DNA of 64,000 bases, from NCBI GenBank assembly GCA_030248195.1, contig JASAND010006202.1, forward strand, positions 156,819-220,818, read 5' to 3'. A program made the translations under genes and the position numbers. Source of the DNA: Trissonchulus latispiculum. Taxonomy: Eukaryota > Nematoda > Enoplea > Enoplida > Ironidae. A model generated the notes under the pieces. That model saw only the letters and a list, made by a program, of their open reading frames with translations, had not been told where the DNA came from and searched no databases. How positions within the stretch are numbered: the stretch's first letter is position 1; the number at the start of each line of letters is the position of its first letter. This document shows, piece after piece, positions 37,262 through 48,200 of this stretch.

Positions 37262-37497
37262 TAGGTGCTGGTAGGTATCCTTTTGTGCAGTGCTTTTGTG
37301 GTGATTTTTAAAAACGCTGGGAGTAGGAAAGAGCTTACATCGTATAATTAGGACGTTCACATGAGCTTATGAAACTAGCAAAATTAGAAAAAAATAGCAA
37401 ACATTTTCTGACATAACGGCTAAATATCGCCAAAAAATTTTGAACGTCGATTTCTCAAAACTGTCAAATCGGCCAAAAGTTCTTGTTGTGCCATGAT
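37262..37497 (+). repeat. Dispersed repeat R1, left half of an interrupted copy
   Basis: Matches 29512-29740. Homology stops at the ATATGAAG duplication at 37498-37505, where the hAT-like element begins, and resumes at 42400. Confidence 0.65.
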
Positions 37498-40042
37498 ATA
37501 TGAAGTAGAGGTGGAGCCGGTTCCAATTTTCAAAACGGTTCCGGTTCCCGGTTCCAAGTACAAAATTTGTAGTTACATGTTCAACATTATTTAACATTTT
37601 ATGCGGTTCCCTGCAAGGCTCTTGTACAAAATAACAAAGCAAAGCTGCAAAACAATTCGAATAAAGCTATAATAAACAATTGGGTCTTTGGATTTTAAAC
37701 TTTTGGCTTACTTTGAATTAGCTTCGGTACAAATGCTGTTAGGATACACAGCATACATTAAAACTTGTATTTAGTCTGATGATCGAGCAAACTGTTTCGA
37801 CATCAACGGTGCTATTATACTTGGTATCTGAAAGACAGACAGATCCTTCTGAACAGAATCTTGAAAACAGCAAACGCTTCATTCAGCAAAGCGTGCTAGA
37901 ATTAGGATACTGGTGATAAAATTTCACTTATCCTAAAATTTCTTTGACAACAGTATCTAAAGAAGTAGATTTCAAAAAATTTTGATGCAGTTAAAATATT
38001 TAAAAGCTGACAGCCAAATTGGAAAGCGGAACGTGTATATGCATTCCCATTATATATATAGATAGATATATATACAGCTGCCTGATTACACAAACATAGC
38101 TAACATTACATACTTCTACAGACGGTTCGTTACTTGATCTTTGATTTGATCGACTCAGAAGACGTATATTTATATAGCTTAAAAATAAGGAAAATTACTC
38201 CACTTTCAAATATTTCTGCGCCTGTAAAATTTAGTTTTTTCTAAAACAATGTGTTTCCATCTTGCGTCCTGATAGCACCACCTTCTATTTACCAATTTTT
38301 TGAAAAGATATGCCCGAAGGTATCTAACTTCCGATTACATCCCAACGGGGTCTTACCTTTTCTTTAATGAGATTAAATTTCAAATATATAAGCAAAACTT
38401 GCTAAATGTTTTATTCGGCGCTCTATCGTCCACGTCTGAACGAAAGTGCCCTCAGTGCTTCAATCACATTTGGAATTGTAGAATAAAAAAAATTAAAATT
38501 CGTTAAAATTAATTTATACATTTATAAAACTGCATTTTGTAGTACACAGAATAAGTTAAATTTGAAAATTACACAAAATTTGACAAATCAGAAGCATGAA
38601 AACTCAAAATTTCTAAATTCGAGAATTTCCTTAAAATAAAACTTTCGTAATTTTTAAGCTTGTTCTAATTTAATTTTTATCTGAGTAGAAGCGTTAAGGT
38701 CACTAATGTTGATTCAAATTAACATTTGAAATTTCTCCTAATACCAAGCCTCAGCATAAATGCCCGATTGCACCAAATCGGACTAACTTAGCTCGGTGCT
38801 AGCTTAACACCGAGTTAACTCGGTGTTAGCTATCCTACAGCTGAGCCCAAACTCCGAGTTAAAGTTAGGCCGTTGCACCAACCTTGGTCTTGTAAAGAAT
38901 AACAAACCCTAACCTTCAGCTCAGGGTTATCTTTAACCAATCATATTCGCTTCTTTAGTCAATGTATCCAATCCAATCATCCTATGTCAAGATTAGCTGA
39001 TGACTAACAGCCGATTGCACCAACCGTGATTAGCAAATGAATAAGCTATTCACGAGTAATTCGCGAATAACCTCTGTCTAATTATAAATTTCGTTGCACC
39101 AAGTTAATCTTGAACAGCTCCTGAATAACACGTGAATAAGTAGTTTAAATTTATTCACGAGTTATTCTTACCCGCCACTAAGAATAACGTCTGATTAGTA
39201 CTATCCTTATTTCATAATCCCTCAAATTTTTCCGAAATGGGTGACTATTTGCGACTTGTGCAGTTTGCCAGGCGTCAACGTCATTCGACGTGGCGTTCGC
39301 GAATTCTCCAACCCATTTAAGCTTTATACTGACGACGAGCCTTATCTAGACTTCGAAGATGATAACTTTCTTGAAATGTTTTAAATCGGAAAATCGGAAA
39401 ATCTGTTAACAAAAATGGCGGATATTCGGAAATGAAAAACACCTTGTGCCCATCACTGATCAAAATGGTGCTCAATATGTACACCATAAACGGCAACAAA
39501 AATCAGGGATCATAGGGAAATAAACAAGAGGGAAGACCGGAAAAGTAATAAGTGGGAAAGAGGTCGAGAAGTGACCTTAAAGATAGGGTAAACTTTAAAT
39601 CTGAAATCATCCCAACTCTTCCGGTCAGATAAAATGCACAAAAATCATTTGAGCAAAACTTTTTGGACAAAATTCTGCAAATGCTGTAATGGGAATAGAC
39701 GTAAATATACATGTTTTCGTTCACCAGAAAAATTTGATAGGATTCAAGAAACAAAATTTTAAGATGGTTTCAATAAAAGGAATAACTACTGAGAAAAAGG
39801 AAAATGTGGTTCAGTAAAGAAACAAGTTCCCCCTTAAAAGGGGAATAAATACCGCCGTAGTGTTTGCAATTTCTGTGTTCAATGTTTTGTTTGTTTTGCA
39901 TAGTACATAACTGTATTGTGAACATTCTACTGTATTGTGTGACGGTAGCATTTGACTAGTTTAAACTCCCCAACATTTGTTGTTTCTGAGACAAAAGAAG
40001 GACAGTATTTTATGGGAAAGTATTCAATTATAAAAGTAAAAT

Positions 40043-40116
40043 TCTGCCGGAAGAAGGATTCGATCTGTGTCCGGACCAGCGCAAAGCGGACACTCTAACC
40101 ACTTCACCACTCTGAC
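40043..40116 (-). pseudogene. tRNA-like/SINE remnant
   Basis: The - strand shows GTGGTGAAGTGGTTAGAGTG (A box) and CAGATCGAATCC (B box), with an anticodon-like arm between them but no pairing acceptor stem. It lies inside the fold-back stack. Confidence 0.5.
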
Positions 40117-41200
40117 TTTAACGAATTTATCGACTAAACCGCTAGAAAGAAAATTATAATTAAAATTATATCTATGTTTATTTTAAAAAATTTATTCTAT
40201 GTATATTCTAAAGCAAGTATACACTAAAGCAACAAATACAGTGCAAGCGCAAAATCTTTTCAATCTTTTCACACGAAAATTTTAATGGCAGTTTTAGCTA
40301 TTTATTGATCTATTAAAACTCTGCCAATCAAGTGACAGGCTAATAACGCCCGGTTTTCGGGACTACGAAAACAGGCAGACAGTAATTTACACAGCAAAGA
40401 AATTGAAGAAAATGGACTGTAACAATGCTGTAAAAATTGCAAAATCATCGAAAAACTGTTGGGCAAAAAAACCTGCGTACTAGGGACATGTGTTGAAGAT
40501 AGGAAGGAAATCCTCCGCGCCAAGCAATTTACATGCAAAACATAGGAATTCAGATGGGTCAACCCATTACAAGTATACCGCCTCCGGCGGTATAAAAATA
40601 TACACTCGTATATCGATCAACACCAAGCCCTTTTAACACTTATGCTCGGTGCAATCCATGTTTCATGTGCTTGAATATATACTATTGGTTCGTATATGGG
40701 CATGGCTTTAACCTAACTGGTCACCTGCAGGCACGTGACAGAACTGCGTGAATAGCAATTCAGAAGTTATTCAGATGGTATTAAGTTGTTAATCCGTGAA
40801 TAGTAGGAGATTAGTTAGTCATTTGTTGGTGCAGCAAAATACCTGAATAACTTAAAGTGGTGATTAGCTATTCAATTGCTATTCTTATTCGCCTGCTAAT
40901 TATTCATGGTTGGTGCAATCGGCTGTAAGTTAACCTCAAGGTTAACTCCGAGCTAAGTCTTAGCTCTCCTTAACTCTGAACTCAAGGCCATTGCTGAAGT
41001 AGTGGATCGAATCTCGTTAGCAACTTTTAAAACTAAAGCGCAAAATACTTTTGTAAAAAAGAATGGAGCATGCAGAAATAATAGTTTGAAAAATCCGTGA
41101 GCAATTTTGCCGAAAAATTAAGGCTGAAATGTTAAAAATAGAGTAACTCCTCAGTTAATCCTGATCGAACTCAGGATTAAGTTTCTGCCACTGAAGACTA

Positions 41201-41362
41201 GGGGCCTTTCCAAGGAAGGGTAGAGTAGAGTAGAGTAGAGTTAAAATTAACAGTTTTAACTCGCTTTAACTCTACTCAAGCTTGAGCTTCCCTCGTTTAA
41301 CTCTTTCATGAAAAGGATCGAGTTAATTTTAACTCTACTCTACCCTTTCCTGAAAAGGCACT
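41201..41362. mobile_element. Small fold-back MITE with TAGAGT words
   Basis: The left arm GGGTAGAGTAGAG...AGTTAAAATTAAC pairs with GAGTTAATTTTAACTCTACTCTACCC on the right; outside these GGCCTTTCC faces GAAAAGGC. It sits within the right arm of the 38764-41500 stack. Confidence 0.55.
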
Positions 41363-41501
41363 AAGTTAGTTCGGAGTTAACCTCGAGGTTAACTTAACCT
41401 GATTTGGTGCAACGGATTAACTGAGAATTATCAGGTTAACTCCGAGTTAACCTTGAGGTTAGCTTAACACCGAGCTAACCTTCATTGGTGCAATCCGGTG
41501 T

Positions 41502-41927
41502 TAGTGTTTTGGAACGGCCGGGAAGCCGGCGGCTTTTGAGCCGACGGCCGCCCCGGCTGAGTGTCTGGCCGTTTGGCCGGCGGCCAGCCGCCGGCCAGCC
41601 GTTGGCCGGCGGCTGGCCGCCGGCTTAACACAAATATTTATAGTTAACACAACAATTTCAGCAGAGCAGCAAATGTTTACAAAACAAATCCAACGCTGAA
41701 TGTGAATTTTTCCCAAATATATAAACTAAATGTCAATTCCATTGCCTTTGTAATGCATAATATAAATATTTTGCAACTTTCTAGCTCAGATTGCCTTCAA
41801 ACACTGAAGAATATGTCTGGCTAGCCGCCGGCCGACCGGTGGCCGCTGGCCAGCCAGTAGCAGTTTTTAGGTGGGCCGGCGGCCGGCCGGCCGCCGGCCG
41901 GTTGAACCCGGCCGTTCTAAAACACTA
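41502..41927. mobile_element. TIR element with GGCCGGCGG word arrays
   Basis: The left end TAGTGTTTTGGAACGGCCGG pairs with the right end CCGGCCGTTCTAAAACACTA (one mismatch). Arrays of GGCCGGCGGCC-type words lie inside each end, with an AT-rich core between. The flanks (TCCGGTGT and CTCAGCTT) do not match, so there is no visible duplication. It closely resembles the delimited element at 43824-44812 in layout and in its TAGTGTT start. Confidence 0.65.
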
Positions 41928-42399
41928 CTCAGCTTCAGCGAAAACTGAAACGTGTCTCGATTACCTGAAAAGGGAAAGCGAAAAATTAGTCTCACCATCA
42001 GTGGAAGTTGAAGCTGTGCCGTTTCCAGTTTAGGCTCTGAATTTATTCTACGTAGTTTCAGTTTCAATTCCAATAACTGTAGATTTATTTCACTTTTAGT
42101 CTGAAGCTCTTAATTATTATCAGTTTCATCTTCCATATTTCAGTTTCAGGTCTGAATTTGTTCAGTTTCAGCTCAAACTAGATTTTAAGTTTCAATAATG
42201 AAAAGTCTAGTTCCAAAAAATATAAATAAATATGAATGGCAACTCTGTGAATTGTAATTTGCAACTACGAATTACGAAATCCAGGTTTTGGAAATTTTGA
42301 ACTTACAAAAAATTAGTTCAAGCCCAAGTTTAAGCGTGGAGCCGGCCGGACCCAAATTCAACCGGTTCCAGTGGAACCGGCCCCACCTGTAATATGAAG

Positions 42400-42560
42400 G
42401 ACATACATGGACCGAGGGACTTTTTTGGATATGGCTCAGCCTCAGCAGGTCTTATAATGGTGGAGAAACTCGACCAAATGCACGGTAACACGAAATTTCA
42501 CAACTTCGCGTTGAGTTTTCTTGCTATTCGAAACGTTTTAGCCCAACCCAAACCAAGAAA
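42400..42560 (+). repeat. Dispersed repeat R1, right half of the interrupted copy
   Basis: Continues the homology to 29745-29900 (GACATAYATGG, TTGCGTTGAGTTTTC, CGTTTTAGCCCAA) directly after the ATATGAAG duplication at 42392-42399. Confidence 0.65.
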
Positions 42561-43815
42561 AACGTCTCTTCGCAGAAGTACGAATTTCCAGTCTGCTAAA
42601 AATCTCCGGAATCGTTGAAGTTTCTGGGAAATCGATATTCGAGACAAAATAATAAATGTTTTTCGCCCAAATCGTTAGCTTAAAGCAATCAAGTCCGGCT
42701 AATAGGCATTCATAAAATGGGCATTTGGACGCTGTATCGATTGAGTATAAGACAACTTTGTCCTTAAAATGTGGCAGTAACTAACTTCGAAAAATATGAA
42801 TGACACTATAATGACAATATGACACTTATACTTATTGATTGCTACGATAAACGTTATCAGTTGCTATTTATATCATTCGAAAGCTCTATCTAAATGTGCT
42901 CAAGTCAACGATATAAGCAATTTGTTGTTATCCTGCGTTGCGAAAATTAAGTTTAAAATGTTTTTAAAATTGGAGAAATTACCAGTTTTCCTCACCTTTT
43001 AAAATTAACTTATTAGCAAAACAACTGACAAACTGCTGGATATGGCTTCCGAATGATGTAAATGTCAACTAATAATATTCATCGTAGCAATCAGTAACTA
43101 AGTTTAAAATGGACCATATTGGCACCTTTTGGTCATAAAGTTCAAGAGATCCGAAAACGGGCCTAAGTTGAAGAGGACCGGGCCGAGCATAAATTTTCAC
43201 GCGCCGGGCCCTGCCTGAAAATTCGGCCCGTGAAGGTATCTACCCCCTCCCCCCTCAAGTCGGAAACTGAAGGAGAAACGGACTTATGAACTAGTAAAGT
43301 TAAAACAAGGAAAACGGGAAAAATATCCAAGCTAGACCAAGCTAGACCATTTCGTGAAAACTCTTAAAACAATTTTAGTTTAACAAGGGAGGGAAGCTTA
43401 ATTCCTGACATACAGCGTTGCAACTAAGAGTTTGATCTTACATTGTGATCAACAAGGAACTAGTGCTTTATTTCAACAATCCAGTATAATTTATTTCGCA
43501 CGTAATACACACAGCTCCATCGACAGAACGGCGCCAGCGCCCAAAGCACACTCGTCTTGCACTCCAATAAATATATATTACATAAAAACAAGCTATACAT
43601 AGACCACAATAAAACAGTTCACCTCAGCGACTACAAACTGTCTAAAGCTCTAAAACCCATACGCCAAAGCCATTTAAAAAGTTTACCTATGAAAACACAC
43701 CCGAAAACTATAATGATAAGTCATCAAGCTTTCAAAACTACTGCCACCAGAACACAAATTGAAATACCAGTAGTAATCAATCCAACGATTCGAGATCACA
43801 AATCCAAAATTTCGA
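42561..43815. other. No gene seen; one small fold-back
   Basis: At 42833-43098, TTGATTGCTACGAT faces ATCGTAGCAATCAG, and further in TTTATATCATTCGAAAGC faces GCTTCCGAATGATGTAAA, giving a fold-back of about 265 bases. A GGGCC-rich patch lies at 43155-43235. No exon is recognised. Confidence 0.45.
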
Positions 43816-43823
43816 ATTTCTAA

Positions 43824-44812
43824 TAGTGTTGGGATTGGCCGAAAATTTCCATGGTTGGCTTGGTTTGGCTTGGCCGGAGTTTGAAGTTGGCCGGCCAATT
43901 GGCCGTTGGCCGTTGGCCGGCCATTGGCCGTTGGCCGGACAACGGCAAATGGCCAACGGCCAATTGGCTGGCCGTTGGCCGTTGGCCGATGGCCGGCCAA
44001 TGGCCGTTGGCCGGCCAACGGCCAATGGCCAACGGCCAACTGGTTGGCCGTTGGCCGCTCGTTGGCCGTTGGCTGTTTCTTGGCCGTAAGCTATTGGCCG
44101 TTCTTTAGCTATTTGTCAACGTTTGCGAGCTCGAATTTACTATTTTTATTCGTCTACCGTGCTTAATTAGGCTACAACTTAAAACCTCTTTATTTCAATA
44201 GTACAATTTACAATTTACCATATTTGTAAAATAGTTTTTCCAAACATTTAGCTCCAACCCGCGATAACTCTGTTTTAATTTTGCTGGATGACCGCAATAA
44301 AGTGATGAGACGCTCACCGCCAGATAAATTTAAAAACAGCGTTGTTAGCACACTTAAAATTTGCATGCAATTAGCAAATTTAATTGTAAGATAACTCTAA
44401 TAACGATAAAAATTGTCAACATCTAAGTGAAAATCTGTAGTACTGTATCTAATGTAACGGTTATACAGCAACATGCTTACGATATTATGCAGCAAAATTA
44501 AATTTTTCAGCACAGTTAACGCACAAGATGAGTAAATTTGAGCTTGGGCAGCACTCGGCCATTGGCCAGCCAACGGCCAACGGCCAGCCAGTTGGCCGTT
44601 GGCCGTTGGCCGGCCAACAGCCATTGGCCGGCCATCGGCCAACGGCCAACGGCCAGCCAATTGGCCGTTGGCCATTGGCCGTTGGCCGGCCAACGGCCAA
44701 TGGCCGGCCAAGCCAACTGGCCGAGATTTTCTCGGCCAACGGCCAATGGCTTGGCCGGCCAATGGCCGGCCATTGGCCAGCCATTGGCCGCACCGGCCAA
44801 TGCACAACACTA
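43824..44812. mobile_element. hAT-like element with GGCCGTTGGCC word arrays in the FICD 3' flank
   Basis: Ends are TAGTGTTGGGATTGGCC and GGCCAATGCACAACACTA. Exact ATTTCTAA duplications flank it (43816-43823, 44813-44820). GGCCGTTGGCC and GGCCATTGGCC words fill about 43890-44100 and 44560-44800. Further in, the arms keep pairing (GCTCGAATTTACT against AGTAAATTTGAGC), so the whole unit folds back. The 200-odd-codon open frames through the arrays exist on both strands and are by-products of the stop-free words. The right edge is 43 bases past the FICD stop codon, so the element may supply FICD's transcript end: TTTATT at 44189-44194 reads AATAAA on that strand. Confidence 0.9.
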
Positions 44813-44855
44813 ATTTCTAAACCCACCACCTCCCACCCTCCTCAGCTCTAAATTC

Positions 44856-45206
44856 CTATTCTTCTGTCCTATACTCTTCGTCAAGGGAAGGGAGAGGAAG
44901 CGAAGTGGGATCTTTGGACTGGGAAAACCCGTACTCATCTTCAGGCAGATCCGTCAGATTGCTGACTGTCGGCAGAAGGCCAGGAATGATTCTGGAACGG
45001 CCCGCAGCATTCCCACCGCCATCGTAGGAATCGGAGTCAGGGAAAGGCTGTCGGGAGGTTTGCATCAGATACTCTTCCAGAGTTCGATCAGTGGATCGGG
45101 CAATAAATCGAATGAACGGTCGCAGATCACCGTCATTGGCCAGCTGCAGAGTTTCGTAGTACTCCAACCGGTCCTCCACACGAATGATAACCGGCGGGAA
45201 GCCAGC
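44856..45206 (-). CDS. FICD: FICD exon 5: end of Fic domain and acidic tail
   Basis: After a GTTTTAG acceptor the peptide reads [20 protein letters not shown] and [19 protein letters not shown], the conserved closing helices of FICD, then a tail of about 70 residues rich in Ser, Asp and Glu ending in EEYRTEE before TGA. The tail is longer than in vertebrate FICD. Confidence 0.92.
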   Translation of the reverse strand, partial: AGFPPVIIRVEDRLEYYETLQLANDGDLRPFIRFIARSTDRTLEEYLMQTSRQPFPDSDSYDGGGNAAGRSRIIPGLLPTVSNLTDLPEDEYGFSQSKDPTSLPLPSLDEEYRTEE

Positions 45207-48200
45207 CTAAAACAGGAGAGGTAAAATGTAAATGCTGTAGCTTGATATTAATGGTAAAGTTACTCCCGACTAAAAAACAGGTCATATCTATTTAGAAATT
45301 ATATACGTATTTGACTTCCTCCAAAGTATTTGGCATGCGTGCATAAACTGACGGTAAGCGAGGCTGCTGAAAATATAGTTTTTAACTTTAGCACCGACTG
45401 GAGTGAGATGGCTGTGAAAAATCAGTTTTCTATATGAGGAAATTTTTGACACTGTCAATATTGACCTCCACAGGTGGACAAGGGGGGGAAAGGGGGGGAA
45501 ATTCCCCCCCCCCTCGGCGAAGTCGCCCACAAGGGGTCGCGAAATTGCTCCCACAAGGGGTAAGAATATTGGCCACAAGGGGTAAGAAAATAGCCCAAAA
45601 AATGGGTTTTACGACTAAAATTTCCAAAACTTTTCCGGCTTCGCCGGAATTTTTCTCTTAAAATCACTAATTTTTGCTAAAAAACGTTCGAAAAACGTGT
45701 TTTAGCTAAAAAATTGCTATTTTTGTTAAAAAATGACGAAAATCGCTTAAAAAGCGCTTTCAAAAGTACCCCTAAGAAAAATCGCTCTCACAAGGGGTAC
45801 CCAAATTTGCTTCCACAAGGGTCAGTGAAATTTGACCTCCCGTTCAGGTATGTTGACCTCACTGAAACGTTATGCAGGGAATATCTTACATGAACACATG
45901 TCATGTGCGTAATAAAATCATTCAATGCTTCAAAATAACTAGGTTTAAACTCCAGGAAACGGGGGAAAACATAAGCTATGTATACTGACACTGACATGCA
46001 CACAGGTAACGGGAGATCGGTTGCCTAGCAAAGGTAAAGGAGTAACAACTGTGTACTTCCCCCCTTCTCACACCAAAACAAAAAATTCAGAGGAATCCCT
46101 AAAAACCAGAGCAGTCACCGATTTCCAAAACTGGTATAGTTTCAAAGAAAATGGATTGTATAAAACCACGAAACCTGCATCAGGATCAGGTTCATCAGCA
46201 GACGGGAAGTGCGACCATTTCCATCAATAAAAGGATGGATGTAGACAAACTTGTAGTGAACCAGGGCGGCCAGTTCCACTGGGTGCAGACTGAGGGTAGA
46301 GTCAGCATTGAGCCACTGAAGGAAGTCCTGAATTTCCTGAGGGACGTCCTGGGGATCAGGGGGCTGGAAGGAGCCCACCCAAACCTGAGTCTGACGAAAG
46401 CGACCCGCCTCCACCGGGTCCACGTGGCCCAGAACCCGTAGATGAATGTCCAGAATATCGTCAAGGGTTATGCGACCTAAAATATGTAGAAAACTAAAAA
46501 TTATCGTGCTTGCACATAGTCTCAGTTTTTTTGGACAAAGAAGTGTTAGGAAGGGAAACAAGTGCGGGGGCGCTCCCCCACTAGTGCGAGGGAGACCGTG
46601 GGTAGTAAAGTGGGCTCAAAATGGAAGAATACTGTAGAATTAACAAATAAGAACGAAATCCAGCTAACCTTTCCATGAAGTAGCCACAAAATAATTTGTC
46701 ACTCATAACTTTACCCTTAACAGGGTATTATTACAGGAGGGGGCGTGGCTTTTTCCTACAGGGGGGGCCTCCCCCAGAAATTCGTCGTCCCCCCCAGACT
46801 TGGATCGCCCCCCCCCAGGATTCGGGCCTTCCCCCCAGAACTCTAAAATGGCCGGAAAAATAGGGTTTTGAGGGTAAATTTTGAAAAATTTTTCCGGCGT
46901 CGCCGGATTTTTATCCATTTTTAAGCTATTTTAAGCTTAAATTTAAGTTAAAAATAGCTAATTTTTTAGCTCAACAGCAAAAAATAGCTATTTTTAGGCA
47001 TTTTTGAAAAATTTTTCTTCTCCCCCAGAAATTTTTGCCTAGGAAAAAGCCAGGCGGCTGGCATTTTTTTAAGGTTTTGAAAGTGGAAGCTTCTAAACAG
47101 TGGAGAAGGGCGAACATAGAGGGGGCATTGAAAAGTGGGGGGACCCCTCCCCACCATGTCTCCACTGAAAAATGCCAAGACAGCCACCACCCAAACGAAA
47201 TGGCCCTCTTGCGGGGTCTTTACGTCGAAAAAGGGATTTTGGGTGCACCAAGTGTTACCAAAATAGTCTTAATTTTCAATAATTTTAGATTTCGTCTATT
47301 TTTAGCCTAAATCCAAGCAATTGTGAGAACGTTGAGCATTGTCCATACTAAATATGCCAAAATACCAATGTTTGGCTCATATTTGCAAAAATATCTTTCG
47401 CACACCCGGGAGGCAAAATCCTAAAAGAACCCTGCCTTTACCCCATAATCAGCACATACTGTAACGTACCCAGTTTCTGGACAAGGTGCTGGTCCAGAAA
47501 GCGTAGGGCCGCATCCATGCCCAAAATCTCATTATGCTCCAGAATGCTTTTGCCCTTGATGGCCAGTCGGGTCTCCAGAATGCTTCTGGTCTCCATCAGG
47601 CTCATAGTGTTGCCTTCAATGGCCGCCGAGTGATAGACATGCTGATAGTAGGCCTCTCGTTTGGCACGCTTCAGCGCACCATCCTCCATCGGAATGCGGA
47701 GGAAAACTTCCCGTTTCTGATCGATGGTACGCAGCATGTTGTTATCAATTTCTTCCACCTGAAAGACTAATTAATGTAGGAATTGTAAAACTCCACTCAA
47801 AAATTCAGAAACATACATACAGATATAAATGCAGGTACATTACATACAGATAAAAACGTTTATTGATATTTTGCTCGTACCAAAGGCAAGGTTCGCTGCC
47901 GACTGGCTCTGGCTAGCAAATGCGATGGTTCAGAGGCCAAGGCCCGGGTATAGAGATGCTCTGCCCGGACGACGTCGCCTTTGTGCTTTTCCATGAATAG
48001 GCCATACTCAGTGAGAACGTCAGGATGTCGTGGATGCAGGGCCACAGCGTGCTGAAACAGCTTCTTGGCTTTCTCACACTTTCCTTCGTGGGCAAAGTTG
48101 ACAGCCAGACGTACGGTGGACAGGGCTTCTACAGCTGTAAAGAAAAGAATTCACAGAAATAATAAAAGTGGTTCCTGAAACTGGGGGAGGGCAAGTGGAG

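Larger units (their letters stand above)
38764..41500. repeat. Stacked fold-back with repeated TTGCACCAA termini
   Basis: TTGCACCAA words face TTGGTGCAA words in concentric pairs: 38764 with about 41492, 38871 with about 41415, and 39011 with 40922. The pair CAGCCGATTGCACCAACC (39010) and GGTTGGTGCAATCGGCTG (ending 40922) is exactly inverted and flanked by TAA on the left and TAA-like bases on the right. The outer arms carry GAGTTAACTCGG-type words and the inner arms GTGAATAA words. Several related MITEs appear to have inserted into one another. PIF/Harbinger is an inference from the 3-base duplication. The same terminus recurs at 63938. Confidence 0.6.
37506..42391. mobile_element. 4.9-kb hAT-like element with GGTTCC/GGAACC words and nested insertions
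   Basis: Ends are TAGAGGTGGAGCCGGTTCC (left) and GGAACCGGCCCCACCTGTA (right). Exact ATATGAAG duplications flank it (37498-37505, 42392-42399). The copy of repeat R1 near 29739 shows the unoccupied site. GGTTCCGG-type words follow each end. Inside lie a nested fold-back stack (38764-41500), a SINE-like remnant (40043-40116) and a GGCC-word element (41502-41927), so the original element was much shorter. An AGTTTCAG-rich stretch fills about 41935-42200. No transposase was recognised. Confidence 0.82.

Noticed and set aside
43826..44829. Several open frames of 70-140 codons on both strands rich in Gly/Ala/Trp/Pro
   Set aside because: They arise because GGCCGTTGGCC words contain no stop in most frames; the same occurs on both strands and there is no protein signature.
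46151..46441. 96-codon open frame on the + strand
   Set aside because: It is the antisense shadow of FICD exon 4.
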